Shown here piece after piece: positions 20,654 through 34,000 of a stretch of DNA of 64,000 nucleotides; the first letter of the stretch is position 1; every line of letters begins with the position of its first letter. The notes under the pieces were generated by a model. The model saw only the letters and a list, made by a program, of their open reading frames with translations, searched no databases and was not told the DNA's origin. The DNA comes from Ricinus communis (Eukaryota > Streptophyta > Magnoliopsida > Malpighiales > Euphorbiaceae), in the NCBI RefSeq assembly GCF_019578655.1, contig NC_063261.1, forward strand, positions 10,300,446 through 10,364,445. Direction: 5' to 3'. Both the position numbers and the translations under genes were made by a program.

Positions 20654-21626
20654 TTAGATTTCCTTCGACCTAGGTTAAGATTCTTGGTACTGCGGAGCTA
20701 GGATCAAGTCTGTCTTGTTTATTTTCATTGACTCTAGTGTCTCGGCTTTCACTGTTAGAGAGTCTATCATTCTTTTCTTGTGTGCTTGTCTTTGATGCTG
20801 TGTTGAGAATGAGCATTGTAGCTTTAGCAATATGAGAAGCGCGGTAGACTCATGCTGTTTTCTTCAAGTGATTAGTGCAGATCGGCCTTAGATGCTCCGA
20901 TTGTTATTTCGATGGTGGACACCACCAGTCATAATTAGTGCAGAGCGTAGTTGCAGTCGTGTTATGAACTGCCTCGTCATTGCATCAGGCATCGCCTTAA
21001 TGAGGAGCACCGAAGTTAGTGCATGGTAAGTCGAGCAGAGGTTAGAGCTTATATGGTTGAGTTTATGGTTGCAAGAGCTTAAGAAAGGTGGTAGGAGTAT
21101 TTTCGGACGCTCGAAATCTAGAGAAGCTTAAGCGAACAGTATTTATTTTTTCTAAGTAAAACAAAGTGTTTTAAAATACAATATTGTACCCAGTCCCGAA
21201 AGAATTTATTATGGCATCTCACTGTTAGGCATGCACAATTCAATAACTCATTTTAGGGCATGCATCATACATAGTGCATTGCAACCCTTGGTGATAGGGG
21301 GCATCATCACCCTGGTGCGTGATATTGCAGAATTTTATATAAGAAAATGGCTAGAGATTTTACGATTTTGTAAAAGTGTTTTTCAAGATAATAATTTCTA
21401 TCAGTATTGATTTTAAAGTAAGTAGATAAATAAATTTTTTCAAAGTAAATGGTGTTAGCTTGAGATTCTCTGGATGACAAGCTGAGTTGTTGTGAGAATA
21501 AATCTGTGGCGCAGTAGGCCCCATGTTGGATTATAGAGGAGACTTCTAGATTCCAGTCGAAGAGGAAATTTGTGTCAGGATGGTATGGTTTTGTATCGGT
21601 TATGGCAACCAGATGGATGATATGAC
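20654..21626 (+). other. Decayed internal region of the Tekay element
   Basis: About 1 kb following the primer site is probably 5' untranslated leader plus rearranged coding remnants. I see no frame or motif that can be assigned. The gag-to-integrase core that should be here is deleted. Confidence 0.5.
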
Positions 21627-21689
21627 GTGGATGATGTGATGTGGATGTTAAGGATTTTTTGTACGTGCAAGGGACACGTCATTAGGAAG

Positions 21690-22250
21690 GAAAATTGCAA
21701 ATGGAATTTGGCGGGACCAGAGTTGGTCCAGATCTTTCAGAGAAGATTCCTTTTCTCGCGAGTGGCTGAAGACAGCTTTCAGAAAGCAAAGGAGTTGTGC
21801 GAACCTGAAATGGGAGTAAGTGGAGATTTGTAATAAAGAAGTATGTAATCCTAAGGCGTCTCTTGTGCAAGAAGTGATGTGGTTTGGTAAGGAAGGTAAG
21901 TTAGCCCTTCTTGTATGGAACCCTTGGAATTGTCGGCACGATTGGTGAGGTGGCATGCAAGATGGACTTGCCGCCAAATAATTTCTTGCAGGTCAATCCA
22001 GTTTTTCGTAGGTCCGTATTGAGGAAGTGTATTTTCGATCCTTTGCTCGTGTTGGAATCTCAGTGTATAGAAGTAAGTGAAGAGTTGACTTCCGAGGAGC
22101 AGTAAGTCAGGATCGCGGATTCTCAGGTTCGCTAGTTTTGCTTAAGGGTTTTATTGATGGATCTTATGGTTGAATTTTTCTACCGAGGAAAGTATCCGAA
22201 AAGCTGAGCTGGGGATGAGAGGTTCCTATTCTCTTTAGTTTGTTTCAGTC
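21690..22250 (+). pseudogene. Chromovirus integrase C-terminus and chromodomain remnant
   Basis: In intact chromoviruses this tail tethers integration to chromatin. GPELVQ (about 21718) and the following Lys/Arg-rich stretch match the region after the DDE core, with frame changes. The frame from 21911 reads IGEVACKMDLPPNN, VFRRSVLRKCIFDP and EVSEELTSEEQ, the standard path from the SH3-like fold into the chromodomain, and stops at 22103-22105. After further stops, STEESIRKAELGMRGSY (about 22180-22235, another frame) corresponds to the end of the chromodomain. At least two frameshifts and four stops are present. The catalytic core is absent. Confidence 0.72.
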
Positions 22251-22300
22251 TTAGTGTGACCCCCCTTTTTCTTTTTAAAATTCGAGGATGAATTTTTCTT

Positions 22301-22314
22301 AAGGGGGGGGAGAA
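22301..22314 (+). other. Polypurine tract of the Tekay element
   Basis: AAGGGGGGGGAGAA immediately precedes the 3' LTR start. It is a classic plus-strand primer. Confidence 0.88.
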
Positions 22315-25210
22315 TATAATACCCAGAATTTTTCCTTTAATAATGATAATGTTAATAATAATTGATAAATGAGTTTTTATTTAAATTAATTTCTCTTTAT
22401 TTTTATTTGGTTTAATTTGGAATGATTTAATGGAAATTTTAATGCTAGAAAAATAAAGGAGTTATTTTTCATATCCAATTAGTTTGATTTTTAAGGAATT
22501 AATTAAGTAAATTATTTGAGAAATAGATTATATTTTTGGTTATTCAAAATTTTCTCCCAAATGAATATTATATAAATTAAATTCTATATTTGAAAATTAT
22601 GGAAGAATTTGTAAAGGATATTTTATAAGAGATTATTGGGGAAAAAGGGCATTTTAATTAGCTAAAGGTATTAAATTTTTAATTTGAAAATATTTAGCAA
22701 ATTGATTAATTAAAATAATTGTGTGTTAGGATTAAATTAGAAAATTAATTTGGAATAAGGATTAAAGGTATAATTTTACTAATATGGGGATTTAATGAAA
22801 ATTTGTATGTTTGGTGTTTTTATAATTAAATATGTCGGCAAGGGCTTTTTGATAATTTTACATTTAAAAGTAAGGGCGAATATGTAATTGTGTATTTTTA
22901 ATAATACTAATTTGGCCCAAATTAAATTGTTAGGGGCTTAATTAAAAAGCTAAAAAAAAATTTAGGAATTAATTGGAATTTCTGCAGGACGACATTGTTG
23001 TAATTAAAAAAGTTGAGGGACTAAATGGTAAGAAAGAAAAATTCAGGGACCAATTATCGATATAGAGAAGAAAAGAAAAGAAAGAAAAGAAGAAGAAGAA
23101 GAAAAGGAAGAAGAGGAGGCGAGAGGGGGGCATCGGCCTTCGGTGGCAGCAGCAGTGGCGGCAAAAGGTGCTGCTGGCATCGGTGAGGATGCTAGCGGCG
23201 GCGGTAATGAACGGCGTCGGCAGGCGTGAAATGGGAGAGGCAGTCGCCTTGCCTCCGTTCATGGTATTTCCGACAACCGTTGCTGGCGATTTTGAGCTCA
23301 AAATGATCAGCAACTCCGAGGCTTTCCTTTCCGACCATCACCACCCCTTGAGGCTGCCGGAATTGCAAGATCCGGCGAAGTGAAAAGTTAGGGGCAGTGG
23401 GCATTTTCGACGAGCTCTAGCGGGAGATGGATGATCGAAGGGCATATTCGGACTCCCCTCAGCTCAAGCTTCGCAATGGCATCGATTTCGTGGCGATCGG
23501 ACTCTGTTTCTAAATCGACGGTCGAGATCGTCCGTAAATCACTCCGGATGATCGGAGGTCAGATCGGAAGATCAGAAGCGGGGATCGTCATCAACGCGTC
23601 GTTTCAAGTCCGTTGGTGTGTTCGGATCATTGATCAGACTCTGGCGTCTAGAGGCGAGTCGACCGAGCGATCAAGCGTCTCGGTAATTTTCTCTGACCTG
23701 CTGATTTTAGAATTCTTTGGTAAATTATATGTTTATTGAATTGTGTTGAGCATTAGCGATATTGTGTGTTAAAATATTTTGTTTGTCGGACTGCCTGCCT
23801 TAGATCATGTTTTGTGATGTGTGGCGGAGTCGGGAAAATAGTGAAGTCTTGGGGACCCGCCTCCCGTTAGAATGAATTGTTGAATATTTGAAGTGTGCTT
23901 TGGCAGGTCCTGGACCCGTTTTACGGGGGGTAAATGTTCGTATCTTAGGGGAGGTTCTGCCAGTTTTTCAGTAGAATTCTTCCGAGTCGAGATTTTTAGA
24001 CAGTCAGTCCTAGGAATCTAGACCTAGGGTTAATTGTCAACTACTTCAGCGTTATTGATAAATTATTTTTCGTGATTAGATAAATCCGTCGGTTCGGCTC
24101 GCTCCACTTGAGGCATCGAAGCAGAGCTAGGAGGTCGTCAAAGCTGTGAGTTAAAGTCATATATCTGTTATGCACGTGTCATGCATAAATTTTAAATAGC
24201 TATTGTGATTAATTGATTGCAAGTTTAAATTATTCATTTAATTACTATTCATATATATCATGCTCTTTGATTACTATTATATATCATGTTATTCATCATT
24301 AAATTTATTATTGCCTGACGACTCGAGATGGGACGGCAGTAGAACATACTATTTTGATGAGTGCATCAGTATAAATCCGAGAGTGATAGAAAATGGGTAA
24401 AATGGTAAATTTAAAAAAGGTAAGTTTAAGACTTGCCCTGGTCGAGCATTGCTCTCTAGGCGACGGCTTATTTGGAAACCTAAGTGACCATACTAGAGGT
24501 AAGGACCTTGGTATAGGCACCAGTCTTATTGGAGTAAGAGAGTCGAAAGGTTAAGAGTGTTAGTGATAATTAAGTGTCTGAACTTGGTTTAAGGACCCTG
24601 GTCGAGCCTCACTCTCTGGGCGCCAATTCTGTTAGAATGAGAGAGAGTCGAGATGTTCAGTGTTGGGATTAAGGTTCTGTTGAGGTACTCCGTCCTATAG
24701 TATGTGAAAATTATTTTATATAAGCATGATATGACACGTTTATTTTTGCATGACTTATTATTTATTTCAAATTAAATAAATGTGTTATGGAAGTGTTGTA
24801 AATGCTTTTGGATATATGATTTTAACTCACTCTCGAGACTGATAGTCTCAATTTTACTATTTTTCAGATCCGTGATTGTTAGTCTCCCCGCGGCTCTTAT
24901 CTAGCAACCCGACTCCTTCATCATCGGGTGATGTAATTAATTTGGTATGTTAAATTGTAAAATCTTAGATTCTCCATAGTAAAAGTAATAGACTTATTAG
25001 TTGTAATTTTATGTAGTGTCGGATCTTGCCTAATTCTTCTGGCAGACCGAATTAAATATGTAGAATTTAATGGTTAAGAAATTGTGACATTAGTAATATG
25101 AGATGAGATTTAATTAAGTTAATGAGTGTTAGGCTTACTACGGGATTCGGTGGCCTTATGCCTACCCATTCCCTAGTGCCGGTCACAGGCCCACAAATCG
25201 GGTCATGACA
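22315..25210 (+). mobile_element. 3' LTR of the Tekay element (2896 bp)
   Basis: It starts TATAATACCC (from TGTAACACCC) after the polypurine tract and ends GGGTCATGACA before satellite. In order it holds an AT-rich 5' third, purine-rich and GC-rich patches (23050-23700), the GGCGGAGTCGGG block (about 23822), TGGACCCGTTTTACGGGG (about 23911), subrepeats (24434-24630) and a conserved 3' end. As the least interrupted plus-strand copy, it is the reference for the others in this window. Confidence 0.88.
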
Positions 25211-28100
25211 CCCGTAATTTTGGTATATTTGTGAGTATGAGAAAACAACCTCTTAAATAGGGTAATTTTAGAATATGAGAAAACAACGCCGTAAAAGGGA
25301 TATATTTGTCAATATAACAAAATAACCACGTAAAACGTATAGATTTATGAATTTGAGAAAACAACCCCATAATAGTGCTAATAATTTAATGTGAGAAAGC
25401 GACCCCGTAAAAGTGGTATATTTATCAATGTAAGAAAATAACCCCGTAAAAATGTGTATTTTATGAATCTGAGAAAAGAACCCGTAAAAGAAGTGTAATT
25501 GCGAGTCTGAGGAAACAGCCTCGTAGAACGGGTAAATTTTTTAATATGAGAAAACAACCCCGTAAGAGGGGTATATTTATAAATATTAGAAAACAACTCC
25601 GTAATACGGGGATATTTACCAATTGGAGAAAATAACCCTGTAATTTTGTTATATTTGTAAGTATAAGAAAACAACCCCTTAAATGGGTTAATTTTATAAT
25701 ATGAGAAAACAACCCCGTAAAAGGGATATATTTTTCGATGTAAAAAAATAACCCGTAAATCGTGTAGATTAATGAATTTGAGAAAACAATCACATAATAG
25801 TGCTAATAATTTAATATGAGAAAATGACCTCGTAAAAGTGGCATATTTATTAACATAAGAAAATAACCCTATAAAAATCGTGTATACTTATGAATATGAG
25901 AAAACAACCCTGTAAAAGTAGTGTAATTGTGAGTTTGAGAAAATAGCCTCGTAGAAGGGGTAAATTTTTTAATATGAGAAAATAACCCCGTAATACAGGG
26001 TATTTATCAATCGGAGAAAATAACCCCGTAATTTTGGTATATTTTTGAAACCTCTTAAATGGGTTTATTTTATAATATGAGAAAACAACCCCGTAAAAGG
26101 GGTATATTTGTCAATATAAAAAAATAACCCTGTAAAAAGGTGTATATTTATGAATTTAAGAAAACTCCATAATAGTGGTAATAATTTAATATTAGAGAAT
26201 GACCCCGTAAAAGCGCTATATTTATCAATATAAGAAAATAACCCCATAAAACGTGTATATTTATGAATTTGAAAAAACAACACCATAATAGTGGTAATAG
26301 TTTAATATGAGAAAATAACCCCATAATTTTGATATATTTGTGAAATAACCTCTTAAATTGGTTAACATTATAATATGAGAAAACAACCCCATAATACGGG
26401 ATATTAATCAATCAGAGAAAATAACCCCGTAATTTTGGTATATTTGTGAAATAACCTATTAAATAGGTTAATTTTATAATATGAGAAAACAACCCCATAA
26501 AAGAGGTATATTTATCAATATAAGAAAATAACCCCATAAAAGGTGTATATTTATGAATTTGAGAAAATAACTCCATTACAGTGGTAATAATTTAATATGA
26601 AAAAATGATCCTGTAAAAGGTATATTTATCAATATAAGAAAATAATCTCGTAAAACGTGTATATTTATGAATCTGAGAAAACAACCCCGTAAAAATAGTG
26701 TAATTGCGAGTCTGCGAAAACAGCCTTGTAAAAGGGGTAAATTTTTTAATATGAGAAAACAACCCCGTAATACGGGGATATTTATCAATCGGAGAAAATA
26801 ACCCTATAATTTTGGTATATTTTTTAGTATGAGAAAACAACCCCGTAAAAGGGGTATATTTGTCGATGTAAGAAAATAACCCCGTAAAACGTGTATATTT
26901 ATGAATTTAAAAAAATAACCCCATAATAGTGCTAATAATTTAATATGAGAAAACCACCCTGTAACAGTGGTATATTTATCAATATAAGAGAATAACCCCG
27001 TAAAACGTGTATATTTATGAATCTGAGAAAATAACCTAATAAAAGTACTGTAATTGTGAGTCTAAGAAAACAGACTCGTAGAACGAGTAAATTTTTTAAT
27101 ATAAGAAAACAACCTCGTAGAAGGGGTAAATTTTTTAATATGTGAAAACAACCCCGTAATACATGGATATTTATGAATCTGAGGAAGTAAACCGATAATT
27201 GTGGTATATTGGTGAGTATGAGAAAACAACCCCTTAAATGGGTTAATTTTATAATATGAGAAAATAACCCCGTAAAAGAGGAATATTTTTTGATATAAGA
27301 AAATAACCCCATAAGAAATGTGTATATTTATGAATATGAGAAAACAACCCTGTAAAAGTAGTGCAATTGCGAGTCTGAGAAAACAGTCACGTAGAAGGGG
27401 TAAATTTTTTAATATGAGAAAACAACCCCGTGATACGAGGATATTTATCAATCAGAGAAAATAACCCCGTAATTATGGTATATTTGTGAGTATGAAAAAA
27501 CAACGCCTTAAATGGGTTACTATTATAATATGAGAAAACAACCCCATAAAATGTGTATATTTATGAATCTGAAAAAACAATCCCAAAATAGAGATAATAA
27601 TTTAATATAAGAAAACGATCTCGTAAAAGTGGTATATTTATCAATATAAGAAAATAACCCCGTAAAACGTGTATCTATGAATCTGAGAAAATAACCCCGT
27701 AAAAGTAGTGTAATTGCGAGTCTAAGAAAACAGTCTCGTAGAAAGGATAAATTTTTTAATATGTGAAAACAATTCCGTAATAAGGGGATATTGATGAGTT
27801 TGAGGAAATAACCTCATAATTGCGGTATATTTGTTAGTATGAGAAAACAACCCCGTAAAAAGGGTATATTTGTCGATATAAGAAAACAACCCCGTAAAAA
27901 GTGTATATTTATAATTTTGAAAAAACAATCCCATAATAGTGCTAATAATTTAATATGATAAAACGACCCCATAAAAGTGGTATATTTATCTAGATAAGAA
28001 AATAAACTCGTAAAACATGTATATTTATGAATCTGAGAAAATAACCCCGTAAAAGTAGTGTAATTGCGAGTTTGAGAAAACAGCCTTGTAAAACGGGTAA
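25211..28100 (+). repeat. Higher-order satellite, block 3
   Basis: About 2.9 kb of the same monomer series, starting inside a D monomer and ending inside a B monomer. Several shortened monomers occur (for example TTTTTGAAACCTC near 26043 and TGTGAAATAACC near 26340 and 26446), so the order is locally irregular. Confidence 0.93.
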
Positions 28101-31033
28101 TGTCACAACCGACCTGTGGGCCCGTGAGCGGCACTAGGCAGTGGGTAGGCATAAAGCCACTGAATCCCATAGTAAGCCTGACCATTCACTAACTCAAACG
28201 AATTGAAATTTCGGACTCAGTCCAAAGCACTAATTCACAATTTATCTTAACCATTAAATTCTACATATTAAATTCGGTCTGCCAGTATAATTAGGCAAGA
28301 CCCAAATTTACATGAAATTTCAATTGATAAGTCTATTATTTCTACTGCGGAGAATCTAAAATTTTTACCAATCAAACATACCAAAAATCAATTACATCAA
28401 CCCGATGATGAAGGAGTCGGGTTGCTAGATAAGAACTGTGGGAAGATTAACAATCGCCTGAAAAACAATAAAAATGAGACTGTCATTCTCGAGACTGAGT
28501 TAAAATCATATATCCAAAAACGATTTCAAACACTTCAATAACACATTTATTTAATTTGAAATAAACGTTAAATCATGCAAAAGATGTACGTGTCATGGTA
28601 TGCTTATATAAAAAATAACTTTCACATACTACGGGACGGAGTATTTCAGTAGAACCCTAAATCCAACACTAACATCACGACTCTCTCATTCTAACAGAAC
28701 TAGCGCCCAGAGAACGAAGCTCGACTAGGGTCCTTAACTCCAGTTCGACCACTTAATTATCACTATTACTCTTAGCCTTTAGGCTCTCTTACTCCAATAA
28801 GACTGGCACCTAGAGAGCGAATCTCGACCAAGGTCCTTAACTCTAGTTTGGTCACTTAGATTTCCAAATAAGCCGGTGCCCCGACAGCAGTGCTCGACGA
28901 GGGACCTTTACTCCAGCAAACACACTCTACTCAGCCCAGAGAGCGATGCTCGACCAGGGCAAGTCCTAAAATTTACCTTTTTAAATTTAACCTTTTTGCC
29001 CTTTTATTATCAGTCTCAGATTCATACTGGTGCAACTCAGTAAATAGTATGTTCCACTCCCGTCCCATCCCGAGTCATCATGCAACAATAAATTAAATGA
29101 TGAAGAACATGATATATATGAAAGTAATTAAATGAATAATTTAAACTCATAATCAATTAATCACAATCGCTATTTAAAATCTGCGTATGACACGTGCATA
29201 ACAGATATATGACTTTAACTCACAGCTTTAACGACCTCCTAGCTCTGCTCCGATGCCTCGGGTGGAGCGAGCCGAACTGATGGATTATCTAATCACGGAA
29301 AACAACTTAATCAATAACATTAAAACATTTGACAATTAATCCTAGGTCTAGACTCCTAAGACTGACTGTCTAAGAATCTCGACTTAGAAGAATTCTACCG
29401 AAAATCCGGCAGATGACTGTCTAAATTACGGACATTTACCCCCCGTATAACGGGTTCAGGACCTGCCAGAAAACACTTCAAATTTTCAACAATTTATTTT
29501 TAACGGGAGTCGGGTCCCCAAGACTTCACTATTTTTTCCGACTCTGCCACACATCACAAATCACGACTAATGGCAGACAGTCCAACAAACAATTTTTTTA
29601 ACTCACAATATTCTCTAATGCTCAACACAATTCAATAAACACATAAATTTACCAAAGAATTCTAAAATCAACGGGCCAGAGAAATACCGAGACGCTTGAT
29701 TGCTCGGTCGACTTGCCTCCAGCCTCCAGAGTCCGATTGACGATCCGAACGCACCAACGGACTCCAAATAATGCGCTGATGACGATCCCAGCTTCTGATC
29801 TTCTGATTTGACTCCTGATCATCCGGAGAGATTTACGGACGATCTCAACCGTTGATTTTCAAACGGAGTCTGATCGTCACGAAACCGGTGCCATCGGCCA
29901 AAGCTCTTTGAAGCTCGCCGGAAAAGCCCAAGATTCTGACTGCCATCACTTCGCCGGATCTCCTACCTCCGGCCACCATTGCTGACACCGCTACTCTCAA
30001 AAGAAAGCCCTCAACTCACCAGTCATTTTAAGACCAAAATGGTCAGAAGGACCGAAAACAAATTTGGAATGGTGCTCGGAAGCCTGCCTTCTTCGTGCAC
30101 TTCGCTTATTTGGCTACCGACGTTCTCCGCCGCCTGCCGCCCATCGCCTGCCGCTCGACCGGCCACTCGCGACCAAGACGCCACCGACGACGTGCAGCCG
30201 AGAATCCTCTTCTTCCCGCGCCACTCTCTCCCCTGATTTCTCCTTCTTCTTCTTCTTCTTCTTCTTCTTCTTTCTTTTCTTTCTTTTTCCTTCCATTTCG
30301 ACTTTTGGTCCCTGAACTTTTCTTCTTTACCATTTAGTCCCTCAACTTTTTTAATTACTAACAATTTCGTCCTGTAAAATTTTCAATTAATCCTTCAACT
30401 TTTCTTTAGCTTTTCAATTAACCTCCTAAATATTTAATTTGGGCCAAATTAGAATTATTGAAAATATACAATTACATATTTACCCTTGCTTTTAAATCTA
30501 AAATTACCAAAAAGCCCTTGCGCACATATTTAATTACAAAACTACCAAACATACAAATTTTCATTAAAACCCCATATTAATAAAATTATACTTTTAATCC
30601 TTATTTCAAAATAAATTTTTAATTTAATCCTAACACACAATTAATTTAATTAATCAATTTGCTAAAATTTTTCAACTAAAATTAACACCATTTGCTAATT
30701 AAAATTTATCATTCCCCAATAATTCTTTTATAAAAATATTATTTACTAATTCTTCATAACTCTCAAATATAGAATTTTAATTCATATATTCATTTTGGGA
30801 AAAAATGAATGACCAAATAATTTGTTTCCTAAAGAATTTACTTAATTAATTTCTTAAAAATGAAACTAATTGGATATAGAAAATAACTCCCATATTTATC
30901 TAGCATTAAAATTCCATTTAAATCATTCCAATTTTAAACCAAATAAAAATAAAATAAAATTAATTTAAATAAACACTCATTTATTAATTATTACTAATAT
31001 TATTATTAATAAAGAAAAATTCCAGGTATTACA
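28101..31033 (-). mobile_element. Minus-strand Tekay-type solo LTR (2933 bp)
   Basis: On the plus strand it begins TGTCACAACCGACC, the reverse complement of the LTR end, and finishes CCAGGTATTACA, the reverse complement of a decayed LTR start. The B monomer of the satellite is split cleanly: ACGGGTAA before and AATAAATTTTTTAAT after. GGTAA and AATAA may be a decayed TSD (three of five bases agree). It contains the inverted GC-rich patch (29680-30240), a (TTC)n run and subrepeats (28685-28960). No internal region is present. Confidence 0.88.
30243..30291 (+). repeat. (TTC)n microsatellite in the minus-strand LTR
   Basis: About nine TTC triplets are followed by a degenerate CTTT tract. Read on either strand they give Ser/Phe-rich or Lys/Glu-rich frames, which are artefacts of the repeat. 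Confidence 0.9.
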
Positions 31034-34000
31034 AATAAATTTTTTAATATGAGAAAACAGCCCTGCAATACGGGGATATTTATCAATCTGAGAAAATAAC
31101 CTCGGAATTTTGGTATATTTGTGAGTATGAGAAAATTACGCCTTAAATGGGTTAATTTTATAATATGAGAAAACAACCCCGTAAAAGGAGTATATTTCAC
31201 AATATAAGAACATAACCGCATAAAACGTGTATATTTATGAATTTGATAAAACAACCCCATAATAGTGGTAATAATTTAATATGAGAAAACGATCCCGTGA
31301 AAGTGGTATATTTAACAATATAAGAAATTAACCCCGTGAAATATGTATATTTATAAATCTGAGAAAACAACTCCGTAACAATAATAGCGAGTTTGAGAAA
31401 ACAGCCTCGTACAAGGGGTAAATTTTTTAATATGAGAAAACAACCCCGTAAGAGGGGTATATTTATAAATATTAGAAAATAATCCCGAATTACGGGGATA
31501 TTTATCAATCGGAGGAAATAACCCCGTAATTTTGGGATATTTGTGAGTATGAGAAAAACAACCCCTTAAATGGGTTAATTTTATAATATGAGAAAACAAC
31601 CCCGTAAAAATGGTATATTTGTCAGTATAAGAAAATAACCCCGTAAACGTGTAAACATATGAATTTGAGAAAACAACCTCATAAAAATAGTGTTATTGCG
31701 AGTATAAGAAAATAGCCTCATAGAACGGGTAAATTTTTTAATATGAGAAAACAGCCTCGTAGAAGGGATAAATTTTTTAATATATGAAAACAACCCCGTA
31801 ATTCGAGGATATTCATGAATATGAGGAAATAACCCCGTAATTGTGGTATATTTGTGAGTATGTGAAAACAACCCCTTAAATGGGTTAATTTTATAATATG
31901 AGAAAACAACCTCTTAAAAGGGGTATATTTGTCTATATAAGAAAATAACCTCGTAAAAAAATGTATATTTATGAATTTGACAAAATAACCCTAAAATAGT
32001 GGTAATAATTTAATATGAGAAAGCGACATCGTAAAAGTGGTATATTTATCTATATAAGAAAATAACCCCGTAAAACGTGTATATTTATGAATCTTAGAAA
32101 ATAAACCCGTAAAAATAGTGTAATTGGGGGTCTGAGAAAACAGCCTCGTAGAAGGAGTAAATTTTTTAATATGAGAAAATAACTCCGTAAAAGGGTTATA
32201 TTTATAAATATTAGAAAATAATACCGTAATACGGGGATATTTATCAATCGGAGAAAATAACCCCGTAATTTTACTATATTTGTGAGTATGAGAAAACAAC
32301 CCCTTAAATGGGTTAATTTTAGAATATAAGAAAACAGTCCCGTAAAAGGGGTATATTTGTCGATATAAAAAAATCCCGTAAAACGTGTATATTTATGAAT
32401 TTGAGAATATAACCCTATAATAGTGGTAATAATTTAATATAAGAAAACGACCCCGTAAAAGTGATATTTTTATCAATTTAAAACCCTGTAAAACGTGTAT
32501 ATTTATGAATCTGAGAAAACAACCCTGTAAAAGTAGTGCAATTGCGAGTTTGATAAAATAGCCTCGTAGAAAGGGTAAAAATTTTTAATATGAGAAAACA
32601 ACCCCGTAATGTGACGATATTTATCAATCGGAGAAAATAACCCCGTAATTTTGGTATATTTTTTAGAATGAGAAAACAACCCCTTAAATGGGTTAATTTT
32701 ATAATTTGAGAAAACAACCCCGTAAAAGGGGTATATTTGTTAATAGAAGAGAATAATCCCATAAAACGTGTATATTTATGAACTGTAGAAAACAACCCCA
32801 TAATAGTTCAAATAATTTAATATGAAAAAACGACACCATAAAAGTGGTATATTTATCAATATAAGAAAATAATCCCATAAAATGTGTATATTTATGAATC
32901 TGAGAAAACAACCCCATAAAAGTAGTGTAATTGGGAGTCTAAGAAAATAGCCTCATAGAAGGGGTAAATTTTTTAATATGAGAAAACAGCCTCGTAGAAG
33001 GGTAAATATTTTAATATGTGAAAACAACCCCATAATACAAGGATATTTATGAATCTGAAGAAATAATCTCGTAATTGTGGTATATTTATGAGTATAAGAA
33101 AACAAACAATTAAATGGGTTAATTTTATAATATGAGAAAATAACCCCGTAAAAGGGGTACATTTTTCGATACAAGAAAACAGCCCCGTAAAAAGTGTAGA
33201 TTTATGAATTTGAGATAACAACCACATAATAGTGCTAATAATTTAATATGAGAAAATGACCCTGTAAAAGTGGCATATTTATCAATATAAGAAAGTAATC
33301 CTGTGAAACATGTATCTTTATGAATCTAAGAAAACAACTCCGTAAAAGTAGTATAATTGCCAGTCTGAGAAAACAGCCTCGTAGAAGTGGTAAATTTTTT
33401 AATATGAGAAAACAACCCCGTAATATGGGGATATTTATTAATCGGAGAAAATAACCCCATAGTTTTGGTATATTTGTGAGTATTATAGAACAACGCCTTA
33501 AATGGGTTAATTTATAATATGAGAAAACAACCCCATAAAATGTGTATATTTATGAATCTGAGAAAACAACTCCATAATAGTGGTAATAATTTAATATGAC
33601 AAAATGACCCTGTAAAAGTGTTATATTTATCAATATAAGAAAATAATCTCGTAAAACGTGTATTTTATCAATCTGAAAAAAGAACCCCATAAAAGTACTG
33701 TAATTGTCAGTCTAAGAAAATAGCCTCACAGAATGGGTCAATTTTTTAATATGAGAAAATAATATCATAGAAGGGGTAAATTTTTAAATATGTGAAAACA
33801 ATCTCGTAATAAGGGGATTTATGAATTTGAGAAAATAACCCCGTAATTGTGGTATATTTGTGAGTATGAGAAAACAACCCTTAAATGGGTTAATTTTATA
33901 ATATGATAAAATAACCCCGTAAAAGGGGTATATTTTTCAATATAAGAAAACAACCCCGTAAAGTGTATATATTTATGAATTTAAGAAAACAACTCAATAA

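Larger units (their letters stand above)
15317..25210 (+). mobile_element. Gutted Tekay-type chromovirus with a compound 5' LTR
   Basis: The 3' LTR (22315-25210), polypurine tract (22301-22314), primer-binding site (20636-20653) and the right end of the 5' LTR (20113-20631) are in correct order and orientation. The start of the 5' LTR is missing: the element begins at 15317 inside LTR sequence, directly against satellite. The 5' LTR is interrupted at the context GAGGTACTC by further LTR sequence (15872-20112). The internal region is only 1683 bp; gag, protease, RT and RNase H are gone. An integrase tail with chromodomain motifs assigns it to the chromoviruses, and the LTR type to Tekay. No matching TSD is visible because the left end is lost. 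Confidence 0.82.

Noticed and set aside
30023..30364. Lys/Glu/Arg-rich and Ser/Phe-rich open frames
   Set aside because: They are translations of the (TTC)n microsatellite and GC-rich patch of a solo LTR; no protein motif.
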